Shown here one piece after another: positions 23,210-35,428 of a DNA stretch of 64,000 nt (position 1 is its first letter; every line of letters starts with the position of its first letter). The notes beneath the pieces were generated by a model. That model did not search any database. It worked only from the letters and a program-made list of their open reading frames with translations, and was not told where the DNA came from. The position numbers were made by a program, and so were the translations under genes. Location: the NCBI RefSeq assembly GCF_020882245.1, contig NC_083597.1:3010581-3074580 (forward strand), given 5' to 3'. This DNA is from Rhopalosiphum padi. Taxonomy: Eukaryota; Arthropoda; Insecta; Hemiptera; Aphididae.

Positions 23210-23598
23210 GAATTTATGATTGTAGCGATGATGCCGTTGACTGCGTTGCAGGTGTTGTCGCCGTTGACTACGCGTCAACGTGCTGTGCTACCTATTATAC
23301 AGGCCGAGTTCGTGAGAGTTTTAGAACAGCCGTCCGCGAAGTGGGCGTCAGCTAGGGAGCGTGCAGGGTCGTGGATAACGCTGTCGCGGCCACTGGTCAC
23401 GCCGCCTTCACTGTGATCGACACTGTCAGCAAAGCATAGTCGGCCACACGGTCGGTTGCTTGCTAACGCGGCCGTCGAGAGTACGACGGTGACCGCATGC
23501 GGGGCGTACTCCGCGGATTCTGAGGCCGGTTGATTGACGACAACGCTGGCTGCTGTGAACGTTGCGAGAATAAGTGCGGCGATGGCAAAGCAATTTAT
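23210..23598 (-). pseudogene. Possible decayed cuticle-protein (RR-2/CPR-like) gene in a GC-rich island
   Basis: The minus strand of this island has a frame open for about 115 codons. It begins where a start codon would be expected but has ATA. It reads NCFAIAALILATFTAAS, a convincing signal-peptide-like stretch, followed by SAEYAPHAVTVV, typical of cuticle proteins. Further on comes SVIHDPARSLADAHFADG, spaced like the SVHDP...H...DG start of the RR-2 chitin-binding motif. After a TGA stop, RVVNGDNTCNAVNG falls where the final RVV-Y-TAD-NGFNAVV block would lie. Key aromatic residues are missing. The match is loose and made by eye, so an unrelated exon or regulatory CpG island remains possible. 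Confidence 0.3.
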
Positions 23599-23829
23599 GG
23601 AGCGTGGCCGAAGGGCCGATCGCCGTCCACCGGGACCACGGTAACCACGACTGCGTCGACCACTCCAGCCGTCTATTTATTAAGCGATAGGTCAGCAGCA
23701 AAAGGTGTTTGGCCGCCGAAGCCTAGCTGTCATCGGCTGGCCCTCCTGATGGTTTTGGTCGAAGACCAATGACCAAAGACGATGGTTGAAAACCTGGTCG
23801 ATACCACGTTTTGAAACATGGTTTAAATC

Positions 23830-25204
23830 ATGAATGCAATATGCGTTGGTTTAAAAACGATCATACCGTATTATCATATAAAAATATTACACAATTAGTT
23901 TATCGGCTTTGTTTTCGATTTAAAATTAATGGCGAAGTGTCTTAATAAAAAACATATTTAGACATTTCAGTTGAAGCGATTTAAATATAAGAATATTGTT
24001 CTCGCGGATGGAATTTGAAGGGCTTTCATATTTAGACGGCTAGCGTTTGTTGTAAATTAGGGTTCCAAAATCCTGAACAATAAAATGGCAGCCAGCGGGG
24101 GTTAAGTGTAATATGCTCTTTTAATTGGACAGATGGTTTGCATTTGTTCTGCTCACTACAACGGAAATCCAGTTTTATGCATTTGTGTTTAATAAACCAT
24201 TTTCATTTATATCCACGTTTTACTATACTATATTATTATACACAATGTTCGCGTGTAGAAGATACTTACTATTAAGGCATTAAATTAAACTATCAATCTT
24301 ATTTCATTAAAAATATATTTATGATCATCAAATTATATTTTTAGTTAATAAATATGTTTTAAACGCGAAAAAAATGCAAGATATACTATTTATCTTTACT
24401 CGTTGAATTATAATTACTCAAAAAGTTAAAAATGCTTGAAAGAAAAGGCGTGTTAATTGGACCTTTGTTATAATTTGATATTTTTTTTACGGGCTTAGAT
24501 TTTATTGACAGAGTTTTAGATTTAATAATTATTAGTAATCGCAAATTACAATAACGATTACTGCAAGGGGCTAAGATTTATATAAGCATTGGTAAATGGT
24601 ATGTTTTTTTTAACACCTCTATTTTACCGATTTGGTTAGTTACTGATTTAATCTATTCTGTGGTTAGGTTTATTCTCAAATCGTCTTATATTGATACAGA
24701 TGATTTATTTATTATTTTGTATATTGTAGAATATTAATTAAATTTGGTATGCATAGATAATCAAGAAAAATAAATGGCTTATACTGTTTATAGTTTATTT
24801 AAAATGTATACATACGTGGTGAACATGGTTAAATTAAGATCCTTATTTAAATTCTATAAATTTAATGATTTTGCCATTAACGAATATAATGTATTTATGT
24901 AACTATTTATGCTATGGATTTATTTAAAAGTAATACTTAAAAAAAATGATTCAGCATATTAAATAAAAATTAATTCAATCTGTTTAAAATTATAAGATGC
25001 TTCTCCTTCACTTAATGTTATATCTTGTGAAATGTAGTTGACATTTTACTATTTAATATTGATTATAAATCTTAGCCCTAAAATGGCTAAAAAACAAAAT
25101 ACAAAATCGAAGAATTTAATTCAACTTGTATATCCTAACATAATAGTAAAAACAACTTCGATAAAATGTGTTTGGTTTATATATTCTGATATTCATACGT
25201 ATGA
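23830..25204. other. AT-rich spacer, nothing recognised
   Basis: No exon with splice support and no paired transposon ends were found. Confidence 0.45.
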
Positions 25205-25384
25205 CAGAGATGGGCAACTCAAAATTACTAGAGGGCCGATTTTCAGAACTTAAAAATCTAGTGGACCTCTCTCTACAGAAAGCAAAAAAAAGTCAATACA
25301 ATTTTAAGTAAAATATAGATAAATGCTAAAATTGTATAAAGTAATTTGAAAATGTAGTTTCAGGTCACCAGCTGCCCATCCCTG
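25205..25384. mobile_element. Short hAT-type MITE
   Basis: Left end CAGAGATGGGCAACT and right end (reverse complement CAGGGATGGGCAGCT) are paired inverted termini of a type common in hAT elements. The interior is 180 bp and non-coding. The 8-bp flanks ACGTATGA and ATATAGGA match at only five positions, so the duplication is decayed or the border is off by a few bases. Confidence 0.6.
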
Positions 25385-25819
25385 ATATAGGAAAATGTGC
25401 CTAAAAATAGAAAAAAAATAGACCTTAAAATCCAAATAAAGCAAAATAGTACTAAACATCGAAAATACCTATGTATAGGCAAACAATTGTAAAATAAAAT
25501 GTCGTTTACTGCGACATCAGGGAAGTCTGAAACAAGAAATTATTGGACGTTCCAAGACATACCACAGAAAATATTCGTTTTGTTACAACTTCTGAGCCCA
25601 GTGAGCCCCGATGCCTTGGATCATATACCATCTATGTAAAATATAAAATGCATATTGTAATATAATACCCATACACTGTGTATTTAAATGACTATTATGG
25701 CATGCAAGCGTACCCATTATACTTGGGCTCAATCGCATGTTATATAACTCCGGCTATGTTGCGTGTTTTTTATTTTTTAAATAAAACGCTCATCAATGTA
25801 TCGATATAATAACGATATT

Positions 25820-26120
25820 CAAGTATAATACCTAAAGTGGTAGGGTACAAGGGCGTACTCTCGCTACTTACTCTTCGGCACCCGACGATCGTATATAGCG
25901 AACAGTGTACGTGTTTCGACGGTGGCCACCCTGTACAGCGGGACATTCGAATCCCTACCGCTTTCTGCAGTTTCCTGCAGAACCGAAGCTCTTCACGCAC
26001 GTTTCGTTCAGTCGTGCGTGTGTGCGGTTCCGTGTTCGTCTTGTGCGTGTTTTTATTCGTTCGATCGATCGCGATTTTTCTGTATCATTTCGTATTTTTG
26101 TAATATTAAAATTCTCGGTA
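25820..26120 (+). promoter_or_regulatory. Promoter-like GC-richer island with arthropod Inr motif
   Basis: An island of higher GC and CpG content stands out from the AT-rich surroundings. It contains CGTTCAGTCGTGCGTG at about 26004-26020; TCAGTCGTG is the common arthropod initiator. The following 100 bp has no plausible start codon with good coding sequence, as expected for a 5' UTR exon. A GT donor is available at 26117. A plausible partner is the ATG-starting exon at 37749 on the same strand, but no link can be proved here. Confidence 0.3.
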
Positions 26121-26299
26121 CAAATCGTATATTAAAATAATGACAATGACGTGATAAAACTGATAAGTCTGTGCGTTCGATGTATGTTCGGTTGTTATTA
26201 TACATTACGCTATGCGATGCCTCAACGTATAGAGGTACCTGTAAAAGCATGTCCACATAGTCGCTAAATTGCAATTTTTGCATTCGTCTGACTTCAAAC

Positions 26300-28880
26300 A
26301 GATGTCGTAAAAACCGAATAAAGTATGTACTTGCTATAATAATTGTAATATAGTATTCACGTGAAATGATACATGCTTGCCATCATATATGTAATATACT
26401 AATATGAATAAAAATAATATTACGTAGGTACATTATATTATAATAATTGTATACATACCCGATACCTACGTCTATATATACCTGGAGATGTAGGCAGCCC
26501 GCTATTTTTAAATAAATATTATCAACACAATATAATATTAATATATTAGAAATATTGACGTTTTTATTAGGACGGTGTTTTAATTTTTATATTAAAATAT
26601 AACTTGTAAAGCGCTTTACGTTTACGTTTACATACTATTGTAGTCATCAATATTCGTATAAATATAATATCTAATATGAAATAGAATCGTATGACAACAT
26701 AATTTGTACCTATATATTTGAAGCATATTTAGTTAGGTACCTAATAACAAGTATATTTGTTTGTACAAATACGATTAATGGTGGATGAGGGGGTGTCTTA
26801 TACAAAAACCTTCCCCTCTCCTTCATTAAACCATCGAATGCTTATAATTATTGTACAGGGAATAACTTACTACTAATAAGTTTATTTTAAACTGTGTGTG
26901 GTATTTGAAGATATAGGTACAATATTATAGTATACATATACATTATACAGTATATATAATATTACAATATAGTGGTACACCGATTTCATGGGAAAGAAAT
27001 TTCTGAATATTACAGTATTTATGAGAATTTAGAGAGGTACCAACTACCACTTACCAGTTATTATAATATAAGATTTTGATTCTAAATATTATAAAATATC
27101 TCAATAATGTAAACTACCTACATAATTTCATAAGCTACGATGAGCCTACGATTAAACTCTAAACAAATTTTCAGTATCAATTAATTATCTTTTAATTAAC
27201 TCACATGTTTATTTGGGTTTTAACATAATATTTATTATGTGCCTATACTATTCCGTATTTCTATACATTTTTCAGTTTGCCTCTTTTAAAATTGTAATTT
27301 TAATTATTAAATCTATTTACAAACTATTAAAATTTTAATAAATAAAATGTTTTTTTCCTCTATACTATATTTAATTTCATAATGTAATTCATTCGATATT
27401 TTGTACTTGTCTTGTATTTATCAAAGGCGAGAAATGCATTACGAGATCAAAAGGATTGTTAAAAGAATCATATGAATATACAATAATTATTCTTCTAGTC
27501 TCAGCTTTTATAAAAAATACCTTTCATGTTAAACTACATATATCATATTTTTATGACACCCTAGTAGTATTTTATAAAAAATTCTAAGTGCGTTAGAATA
27601 AATGTCACTTGAGTCGTTATATAGATTTTTATAAATATTTATTAATTTAATTTTTTTTCTTGATATTATTATCAGTTTGTTTTAAAAGAACTATGCATGT
27701 GATGCAGAGATAAAAAAAATGTAGAATAAAGTTTAATAACTATTAAATTGTGTATATTTTTTAAATTTTAAAGTATTAAAATAATTTTAATGCTACAATA
27801 TGTAGTTGTATAAGTAAATAAGTTCTTAGTACTTAGTAGCTACTAAATACTTATGTGAATCGCACTTATACATATTTAGACATTAGACAATCACTTTTAC
27901 ATTTTTGTATTTTAATTAAATTTTAAACTGGTTAAACATGGTAAATAATTCTAATTAAAAGATAAAGGAATAAACGCTATTGTAAAATCACTATTAATAT
28001 AAATAGTATATTAATTATTATTAATAAAACTGTCGTATTAATTATTCATAAGCTCGAAAATTGATAAAATGTTCAAAAAATAAAATTAAAAATGTCCAAT
28101 ATATAACAAGGAAGTATATGTTTATGTAATGAAATCTGGTGATTTTTTTTTATTCTTTTTATAAATCAATGGTACGCGAGGCCTGTAGAATCATATAAAC
28201 AAATTGCCCGCATACCTACAATGTCAAAATATACAAACATTTTTATAAATAATATATACAATATTATAACTGTAAACTCGTGAGTTCATTAAACAGCTGA
28301 AACTAAATCGAATTTTTGAAATACAGTAAATAATAATACATTTGGTATCTTGGTGTTTTTGTAACATTTACATTAGCATATTATTGAGTATGAATTATGT
28401 TTGAAATAGTATATTTAACTGTATTAGTACTTAGTAGTTATAAGATGTTGTTATCTATGATATTCTTTTAAAATATTTAGTATTTACTCATTCACTGATA
28501 AAAACATCAATAATACGTTAAAATATTTTAAATAATATACGTATAGTTACACAGTTACTCTATTGTCTATTTTAATATACCTAGTAATATATTAACACAA
28601 TAATTATTGTCCTATTGCACTGTGCGAACGACTTTAGGTAACTATCTTTACCTATGGGTATTTATATTAAATGATGTGTGTTTGAAATGTTTTTAATTTA
28701 GAATCACAATGATTAGATAATAGATTGCATTGTCAACATGTAAATATAGATAATAAATATAAACCTAGGATTTTTAGTATTGTTTTTGTGAATCTGTCTG
28801 CAGGAAATAAAGATAATTCTGGATGCTTACAAACTCTCAGTATGGTCCCCTGCAATGTACATATAATCCGCATTCGATTG
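26300..28880. other. AT-rich non-coding stretch
   Basis: No exon, RNA gene or transposon ends recognised. If the 26 kb promoter and the 37.7 kb exon belong together, this is intron. Confidence 0.45.
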
Positions 28881-28884
28881 ACTT

Positions 28885-28885
28885 T

Positions 28886-28922
<37 letters not shown>
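28885..28922. repeat. Compound (CA)n(TA)n microsatellite
   Basis: A run of about 13 AC units is followed directly by about six TA units, with further TA-rich sequence to 28937 and a short GA run after it. Confidence 0.95.
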
Positions 28923-29719
28923 CATAAATATATATATAGAGAGAGACTATAAAGTATATATAGAAGACGGATTGAGACACAGAAATATAAAAGAACTTAT
29001 AAAAGAAAAATTTTAAACATATACATAAAAGTTAAAACCAATAACTTACTTGCTTCGTGAAAAATCTAACTGTTAAATATATATATATTCTATATACATA
29101 TATACATATATATGTATATAATATAAATAAATGATAACGGACTTTTTATCGGAAGTTATCCGAAACGTGTTTTTAATATAGATATACAAGCACTGTATAC
29201 CTTTTTATTTAATGTTTCACAATATACATCAATATTACCAAGAATATTAGGTAGTATTTTTAGGTATTATGCTTTAAATTGTTAAATTTAAAAATTACTA
29301 TATTTATTATTTACTTATACACACTTTACACGTATAACAATTGTACTTAAAGGTTGCAAAAGTTCAGAACATTGTTTAATAAATATATTATTATCAATAT
29401 TATCTATAAACTTGAATTTGAAATTAGGTAACTACACTTATTTAATGATGTAAATATGATACAATATTTTAATAGATATTGTTATTTTAAAGTAATATTT
29501 TTTATTATACCTAAATGGCCATGGTCAGCTTTACAGTTTACAAACTATTAATTATAGGGGTAACTATTATTATTTATTAATTTTAAAAATATTAATTTTT
29601 TTTGTTACAAAATTATACGCATAATGCCAATATTTTTATAATATAGGTCATTTTCATATTATGCTAATGATGTAGCTGATAATAATAAGCACATAATAAT
29701 ACCTATGTATTCTCAATAT

Positions 29720-30110
29720 GAAAAATATTATAATCTGCATCTACTTTTTGTGCATTGCAAGTTCGTTCAAGTTCTAAAGTGCAAGAGGTTATTTCACATT
29801 CTGTATAATAGCCATGATTACATGTATACTGCCATTGAGTCCAATCCCTTGGGTAGGAGGTGCTCCAGCAGCTGTTTGTTTTTACCGACACCCCGTGGTT
29901 GTCGTTCGGCACTTGTAATAAATACACGCACTACGCGACAAGTAGTGATATAATTGGAACTAGCGGAAAAGCGGGTAGATGGTATAATATAGTACAATGG
30001 ATCACGTTCCACGTCATTGTGTACTGGTCGAGGCTTGAGGGGTAAAATTGCACGGCTTAGGTTTTTCGTTCCTATTGTACTTTTCCGGGAAAACCGGTGA
30101 CAATATATAT
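29720..30110. other. GC-richer island with overlapping open frames, function unknown
   Basis: The plus and minus strands both have open frames of 70-98 codons. One minus-strand frame is Cys-rich (SCWSTSYPRDWTQWQYTCNH and more). An AACAG at about 29875 could act as a minus-strand acceptor and be joined in phase to the candidate exon at 32560-32633. None of the readings resembles a family I know. It may be a real exon or a conserved non-coding site. Confidence 0.25.
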
Positions 30111-30114
30111 GCAT

Positions 30115-32559
30115 ATTATGATGATTATTGATTAATATAATTTATATATTACAAAATAAATCACGAATCATATTTTTATTATTATATGATGTTTAAGATT
30201 TAAGTACTCTTTACGTATGGTTAGGTTAGATATTATTAATATAATAATATATTATTGTTTTTTTTTTATATGTAATTAAAAATAAAACCCGTCTGCTTTG
30301 AATGTAAACAACCACGAACGACTTTTTAATGACATTTCCAGGAATCATTAGACGACGTAAAACAGATTTAAATAAATTTATTCTACAAATAGTTTCTATG
30401 AAGTTAATTAATATATTTTTATGTAACTATAGTTAACACTTTAAATTTAAGATTTTAAACTACATAAAAAAAAATAGACAGTAATATTATATTTTATTTG
30501 TAGTTTTATGTAATTTTGTGAAATGTTAGAAGATTTAAATATTCTAAATAGTTGGTTTATAGTGTATACATTATATTATACAGTTTGGAATTCATTTAAA
30601 CACGTGCTTTACCTATGTTTAGACGTATTAAAGTTAGTAATATTATTAGTAGTATCGAAATCAATAGGTAAACAATTGTCTCCTTAATTATTATGTTTCA
30701 TTAAAATTACGAAATAAATAGGAAAATTAATAATATATTAATATATAATTATATTGTACGTTTTCTTTTGGGGAAGAAAACATAATTTAAAATTTTTTTT
30801 ATTATTAAAAAGTCACTAGTATACAACTGTGGAAATAAATTATAGTATCATGAAAGCGAGAGGCTAGATCATACATCATATTTGACATTTATTCATCGTA
30901 ATGCATGCAGTATAATGTGTATAGTATATAAAATAAATATATATATTTACATAATATATTAAATCTCTGTATAGTTAAAGCTTTTTGCCAAATATTAAAA
31001 AAAATAAAAAATACCTATTTATGTATTTTATTTAATATATACATAATGATAATACATTTTACGTTTTTTAATACAACACTGTTACGTAACATTTAGTTAG
31101 GTACCTTTAGTATGTTTACTTTTTAATCAAATAATGTACATATTTAATTTAATTGGAATGTATATGATGAGTATACTATTAATTGTAAAAGTACTTACAA
31201 TAAATTATTAATTGTTTTCCCATTTTATATTTTAAAGTAATATTAAAATACTCAATATTCCAGTGAGACACCAAATACTAAATCATATTAATATCAAAGT
31301 CTTTACTCTCATAAATACTTACATTATTATGTTTCTCAAAATATTTTTATTTCTCGGAAACAAAATATGAAATGTAAATATTTCATTATGCACAATTTTC
31401 ATGGATATCAGTTTTTGTTAAATTAAAATGATTTTAGAATTTAGCGATTTAGTGTTATATTAAATAATAAGACAATACCTACTACTTTTATAAATTTGCG
31501 CGAGGTTTTTTTTTCAATTAGAAATTTTAAAATTGTTATACTTATAATTATAAAAATCACGAAGAGGATGTTGTACCCACACGTGCTGTCTCCTTATTAA
31601 CGTGGCAAATTTGCATTGAGCAGAATTCATTTTATGCTGTTTGTTTTAATATTAGAGTCAATTTACCTATTATCAAACTTAAAGGTAAGAATATTATCTA
31701 GCGTATGATTTTATTGATATTTTTATTTTAAAGTTTAAATATTTTATATGACTAATTAGGCAATGATGTTGTGACCAGCTGATATGAATATCAAACACAT
31801 AATACACAGTTATTATATATATATATATAAAAATAATATAAATATAAACGCGTATAAGTTAACTATAATTATTTGTTGATTAAGTACCTCCACTGAGAGG
31901 TCTCTTCGTTCTCTGTTTCCTGTTAAGTGTAAATATTATATCAATTAAACTAGTTAAATTATTGTAACAGCTAGATTGCTAATGAAACAAATTATGTTAA
32001 TAAAAATATTTTACATAGCTATAACTCAGTTTAAAATAAAAATATCAATAAAAGCTTACGTTATTATATGCATAATATTCTTATCTTTAAGTTTGATAAT
32101 AGGTACATTTACTCTAATATAAAAGCTAAAAGCATTAAAAAGGATTCTGCTAAACTCAAATTTGCCATATTGTACGTTAGTAAGACGGAAACAATTCATA
32201 CAGTTAAGACGTCTTCTTAGCTGTATACATTATGAACCCATATTACCAAAAATAAAATGACCAGTAAAGAAAATCAATTTTCTTATGCTGTAATTATTGT
32301 TATGTCTTATACGTGACCCCCACACGTTTGTTGAGTAATAGGAACAAACTGTAGGCTTGTCATAATTAATTTCATCTTGAGGATTTATTATGACTTTGTC
32401 GGTGCAGGATAGATGTTTATGAGTTATGACAAACTGTTTTTACGCAGATGAAAGGGTTTCGTTTCCCCTCTCAAATATACTCTAAATAAAAATACTACGA
32501 GCGAATGGCGGTTAGGAAATAAAGAAAAAATTCCTATCGAGGATATTATTATAACTTAC
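30115..32559. other. AT-rich non-coding stretch
   Basis: Nothing recognised apart from short TA runs (for example near 31816). Confidence 0.45.
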
Positions 32560-32633
32560 CGGAGTATGAATGACTCCAGACGGATTTCGTTCCACAATTA
32601 GCTCTGTTTTGCTCAGTAAACACGTTAGCCGCT
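32560..32633 (-). CDS. Candidate internal exon of an unidentified minus-strand gene
   Basis: On the minus strand a 74-nt segment is bounded by AACATTTCAG and CCG/GTAAGTTAT, both good splice sites. It is much richer in GC than the flanks. Two frames are open: one reads ANVFTEQNRANCGTKSVWSH, the other RLTCLLSKTELIVERNPSGV. I recognise neither. The length (24 codons plus 2 nt) means the frame cannot be chosen without the neighbouring exons. Confidence 0.35.
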
Positions 32634-34226
32634 CTGAAATGTTGCCAAACATAAAATCTTGTATAAATGTTATTGATGTATTTAACGACTATTTTAAATT
32701 ACCTAAATTTTTTCCTTTTATTATAAATAAATAAATGTAAATAATATCGTTTGTTAATATAATAATATAATATATATATATATATATGTATATATATAAT
32801 AAGCTCAATATAGGAAATATCTAGTTCATTTTTAGAAACTATACTCGATAATAACGGAATAAAATGTTTTAATGTTCAATACTCATAAATCATGTGAAAC
32901 CTGTCTTAAAAAAAAAAATAATATTATTATATAACTATCATATAATTTATATGTATTAAAATAAAAATTACAACACTTAATAGTATTTTGAAATACTAGA
33001 GAGATATATCAATAATTTGTTTTTTATAAATTTTTCGAAAATATGATACAAGCTTTATATAGGTATAGTAAATAATTTTAAATATCTTAATATCATAGTA
33101 TTTAAAATAATAAGTTATATTTTAATAACATATACTAAGGTTGTATAATTGTATATATTATTGAATTTAATGTTACAAGTGTTATAAATCATAAAATATT
33201 GCTTAGCTAGTAGGTAGGAAATTTTTTATTAATAAATATTTTTTTTCTAGAAAAAATAACGTCTAGAAATTATGTTTGTAATTTACTTTATCATCTGCTT
33301 TTATTTTCATGTTTGAAACTATATAGATACCTTATATATATAAATTATAGACGTAAAAACGATACAATTATTTAAATATAAAGAGGGAAATTTTCTCGTA
33401 ATCATATTATAAGTATTACAATTTTAAGCAGAATTTATTATAACTAAGGAACAGATTTAAATGCTCTAAAAAACAAGAAAAATGTCTTAAGAAGATACGA
33501 TTTAATGCACTCATCACAGAATGATTTTAAAAAAATGCACAGTTAATGCACTAGTTATAACATAACTGTTTTTAATAATTGAAGTGTATAATGTTTTTTT
33601 TTAAATAATATGAAAATAAAATATCTTAAAGGTTAGAAATTGGGAACAATAAACGTAAAACAGCTGAAATACTGGAGATTTACGCAACACTAGTTTTCAA
33701 TAAAATCGATACTTTTATTTTGTAATTCAGATTTAAAATTTTACTATTTACTATAAAATGAATTTCTAAATATGATATAAGTTTTTCTTAAAAATATTTT
33801 AATACTTTCTAAACTATATTTATAGAATTTCTAGTTTATTTTTCGATTGTTTTAAGTTTGGTAATACGCGCGATTTTCGCTTTTTAGTTAAAATTTTTTT
33901 AATATTTATATAAGGTTTTTCATGAGTATTATTATTACAGTAGTTTAAAAATATTGAAAATGCTCAATTTTTTTATAGCCATTTGAAATTTAAAATTAAT
34001 GAGATTGGATATTTATATGATAATTAATAACGATTTTCCTGAAACGATTTGTTATTTTGTTTTAATAAAAAAAATATTAATCTGAGAAACTTTAATCTTC
34101 TCGCCAATACCACGGACAATTATTGTGCTGTATACTGGGCATACTGGCATTGCATTTTTACTTTATAAATTAAATCATTAAATGTTAATAATATAATATA
34201 ATATACATGTTATAACTACTTATAAT
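32634..34226. other. AT-rich non-coding stretch with (TA)n run
   Basis: A TA microsatellite lies at about 32768-32787. No other feature was recognised. Confidence 0.5.
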
Positions 34227-35420
34227 CAGGGCCTGATTTGTGCACAATTTTTTTGGGGGCCCTCAAGTCAAAAAAATGTTCTAGAAAAAATCTACATAGA
34301 GAGGAGGGAATGTTGATAATAAAAAAAAAAAAAAACTGGGCAAGTGGGTATCGTTCTGCTGTATATTAGAGATGGAGAATAGGTCACTGGTCACTATAAT
34401 GGATGTGTTAAATTTGAATGCAATGACAGGTATCATTGTATACTAAACACGATTCTGAACGGAGATGATTTGTCAGTCAATGATTTTTGTGGTTTTGATA
34501 TATTTCGTAAACATTTGAACTTTAAATGCTTATATAAACAAAAATTGTGTTAACAATTTTTGTTTTTTTTTTACTACAATAAATACAACTTATAATAAAC
34601 CTTGTATTAAATTTTAAAGATTTTTTGGATAGCCAAATTTTTTTTATCAGAATTTTAAGAAAAAAAAACTTAAAAAGTCGAAAATTTCAATTGTCTATAA
34701 GTAGCTTAAAAAAAGTCAAAATATTTTGAAAATTCAATCGTAAATATATAATCATCATAATATAAACATTCGGTAAAAATTTCAAGTATTTACAACGATT
34801 CGTTTTTGAGTTACAGCAAAATCAAAAAATCGATTTTGTCGAAAGGTGGTTATGCGTAAAAATTCCCGTTTTTCCGTTATTTTTTCAGGGGTTTTCCCGA
34901 CGCTTTTGAAAACTACTGGAATTTTTTTTATTTTTGACCCTCCAAAGTACCAACTAGATGAATTTTCCTATTCAAAGAGGGGCTGAAGTTAAAAATCGAA
35001 GCATTATTACTACTCCAAAACGTGATGATAGACACAAAAATAATTAAAAAAAACACACACATCATTGTAAAATCAATACATTAATCACTTCGTTCATGTT
35101 ATCATAAAAAAGTTTAAATTAGTTATTAGGTATCAAATATTTCCGATGTTCAAACAATTTTCTAATATTATTATTATTTTAATATTTTGTGATGGTACCT
35201 AATTGATTAGCACTGGGGTGTGGAATGATAAAAATAACCAAAATTCAACTGAAAATTTAATGATAAGAATATACTAAACTTTGAACATTGATAGTTGGTA
35301 TTACATTTTAGAAAATACATTTTTGTGGAATTAATTAAAAAAAAAACAATTTTCTACAACTTACAGAGCCCGAGGGCCAAGTGCAAGTGCTCCATCTGCA
35401 CTTGCATAAATCAGGGCCTG
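34227..35420. mobile_element. hAT-like non-autonomous element with perfect TSD
   Basis: Left end CAGGGCCTGATTTGTGCA and right end (reverse complement CAGGCCCTGATTTATGCA) are inverted termini. The flanks CTTATAAT (34219-34226 and 35421-35428) are a perfect 8-bp duplication. The 1,194-bp interior is non-coding. It holds a segment (about 34350-34500) that recurs in diverged form at 54660-54830. It may therefore be a composite of one element inside another. Confidence 0.85.
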
Positions 35421-35428
35421 CTTATAAT

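Noticed and set aside
25931..25960. tRNA-like T-arm (GACATTCGAATCCC)
   Set aside because: No matching acceptor, D or anticodon arms upstream.
28885..28960. Possible CRISPR-like repeat array
   Set aside because: It is a simple CA/TA microsatellite without spacers, and the DNA is eukaryotic.
29060..29081. 20-nt minus-strand micro-exon before GTAAGT at about 29041
   Set aside because: Too short and AT-rich to separate from chance splice motifs.
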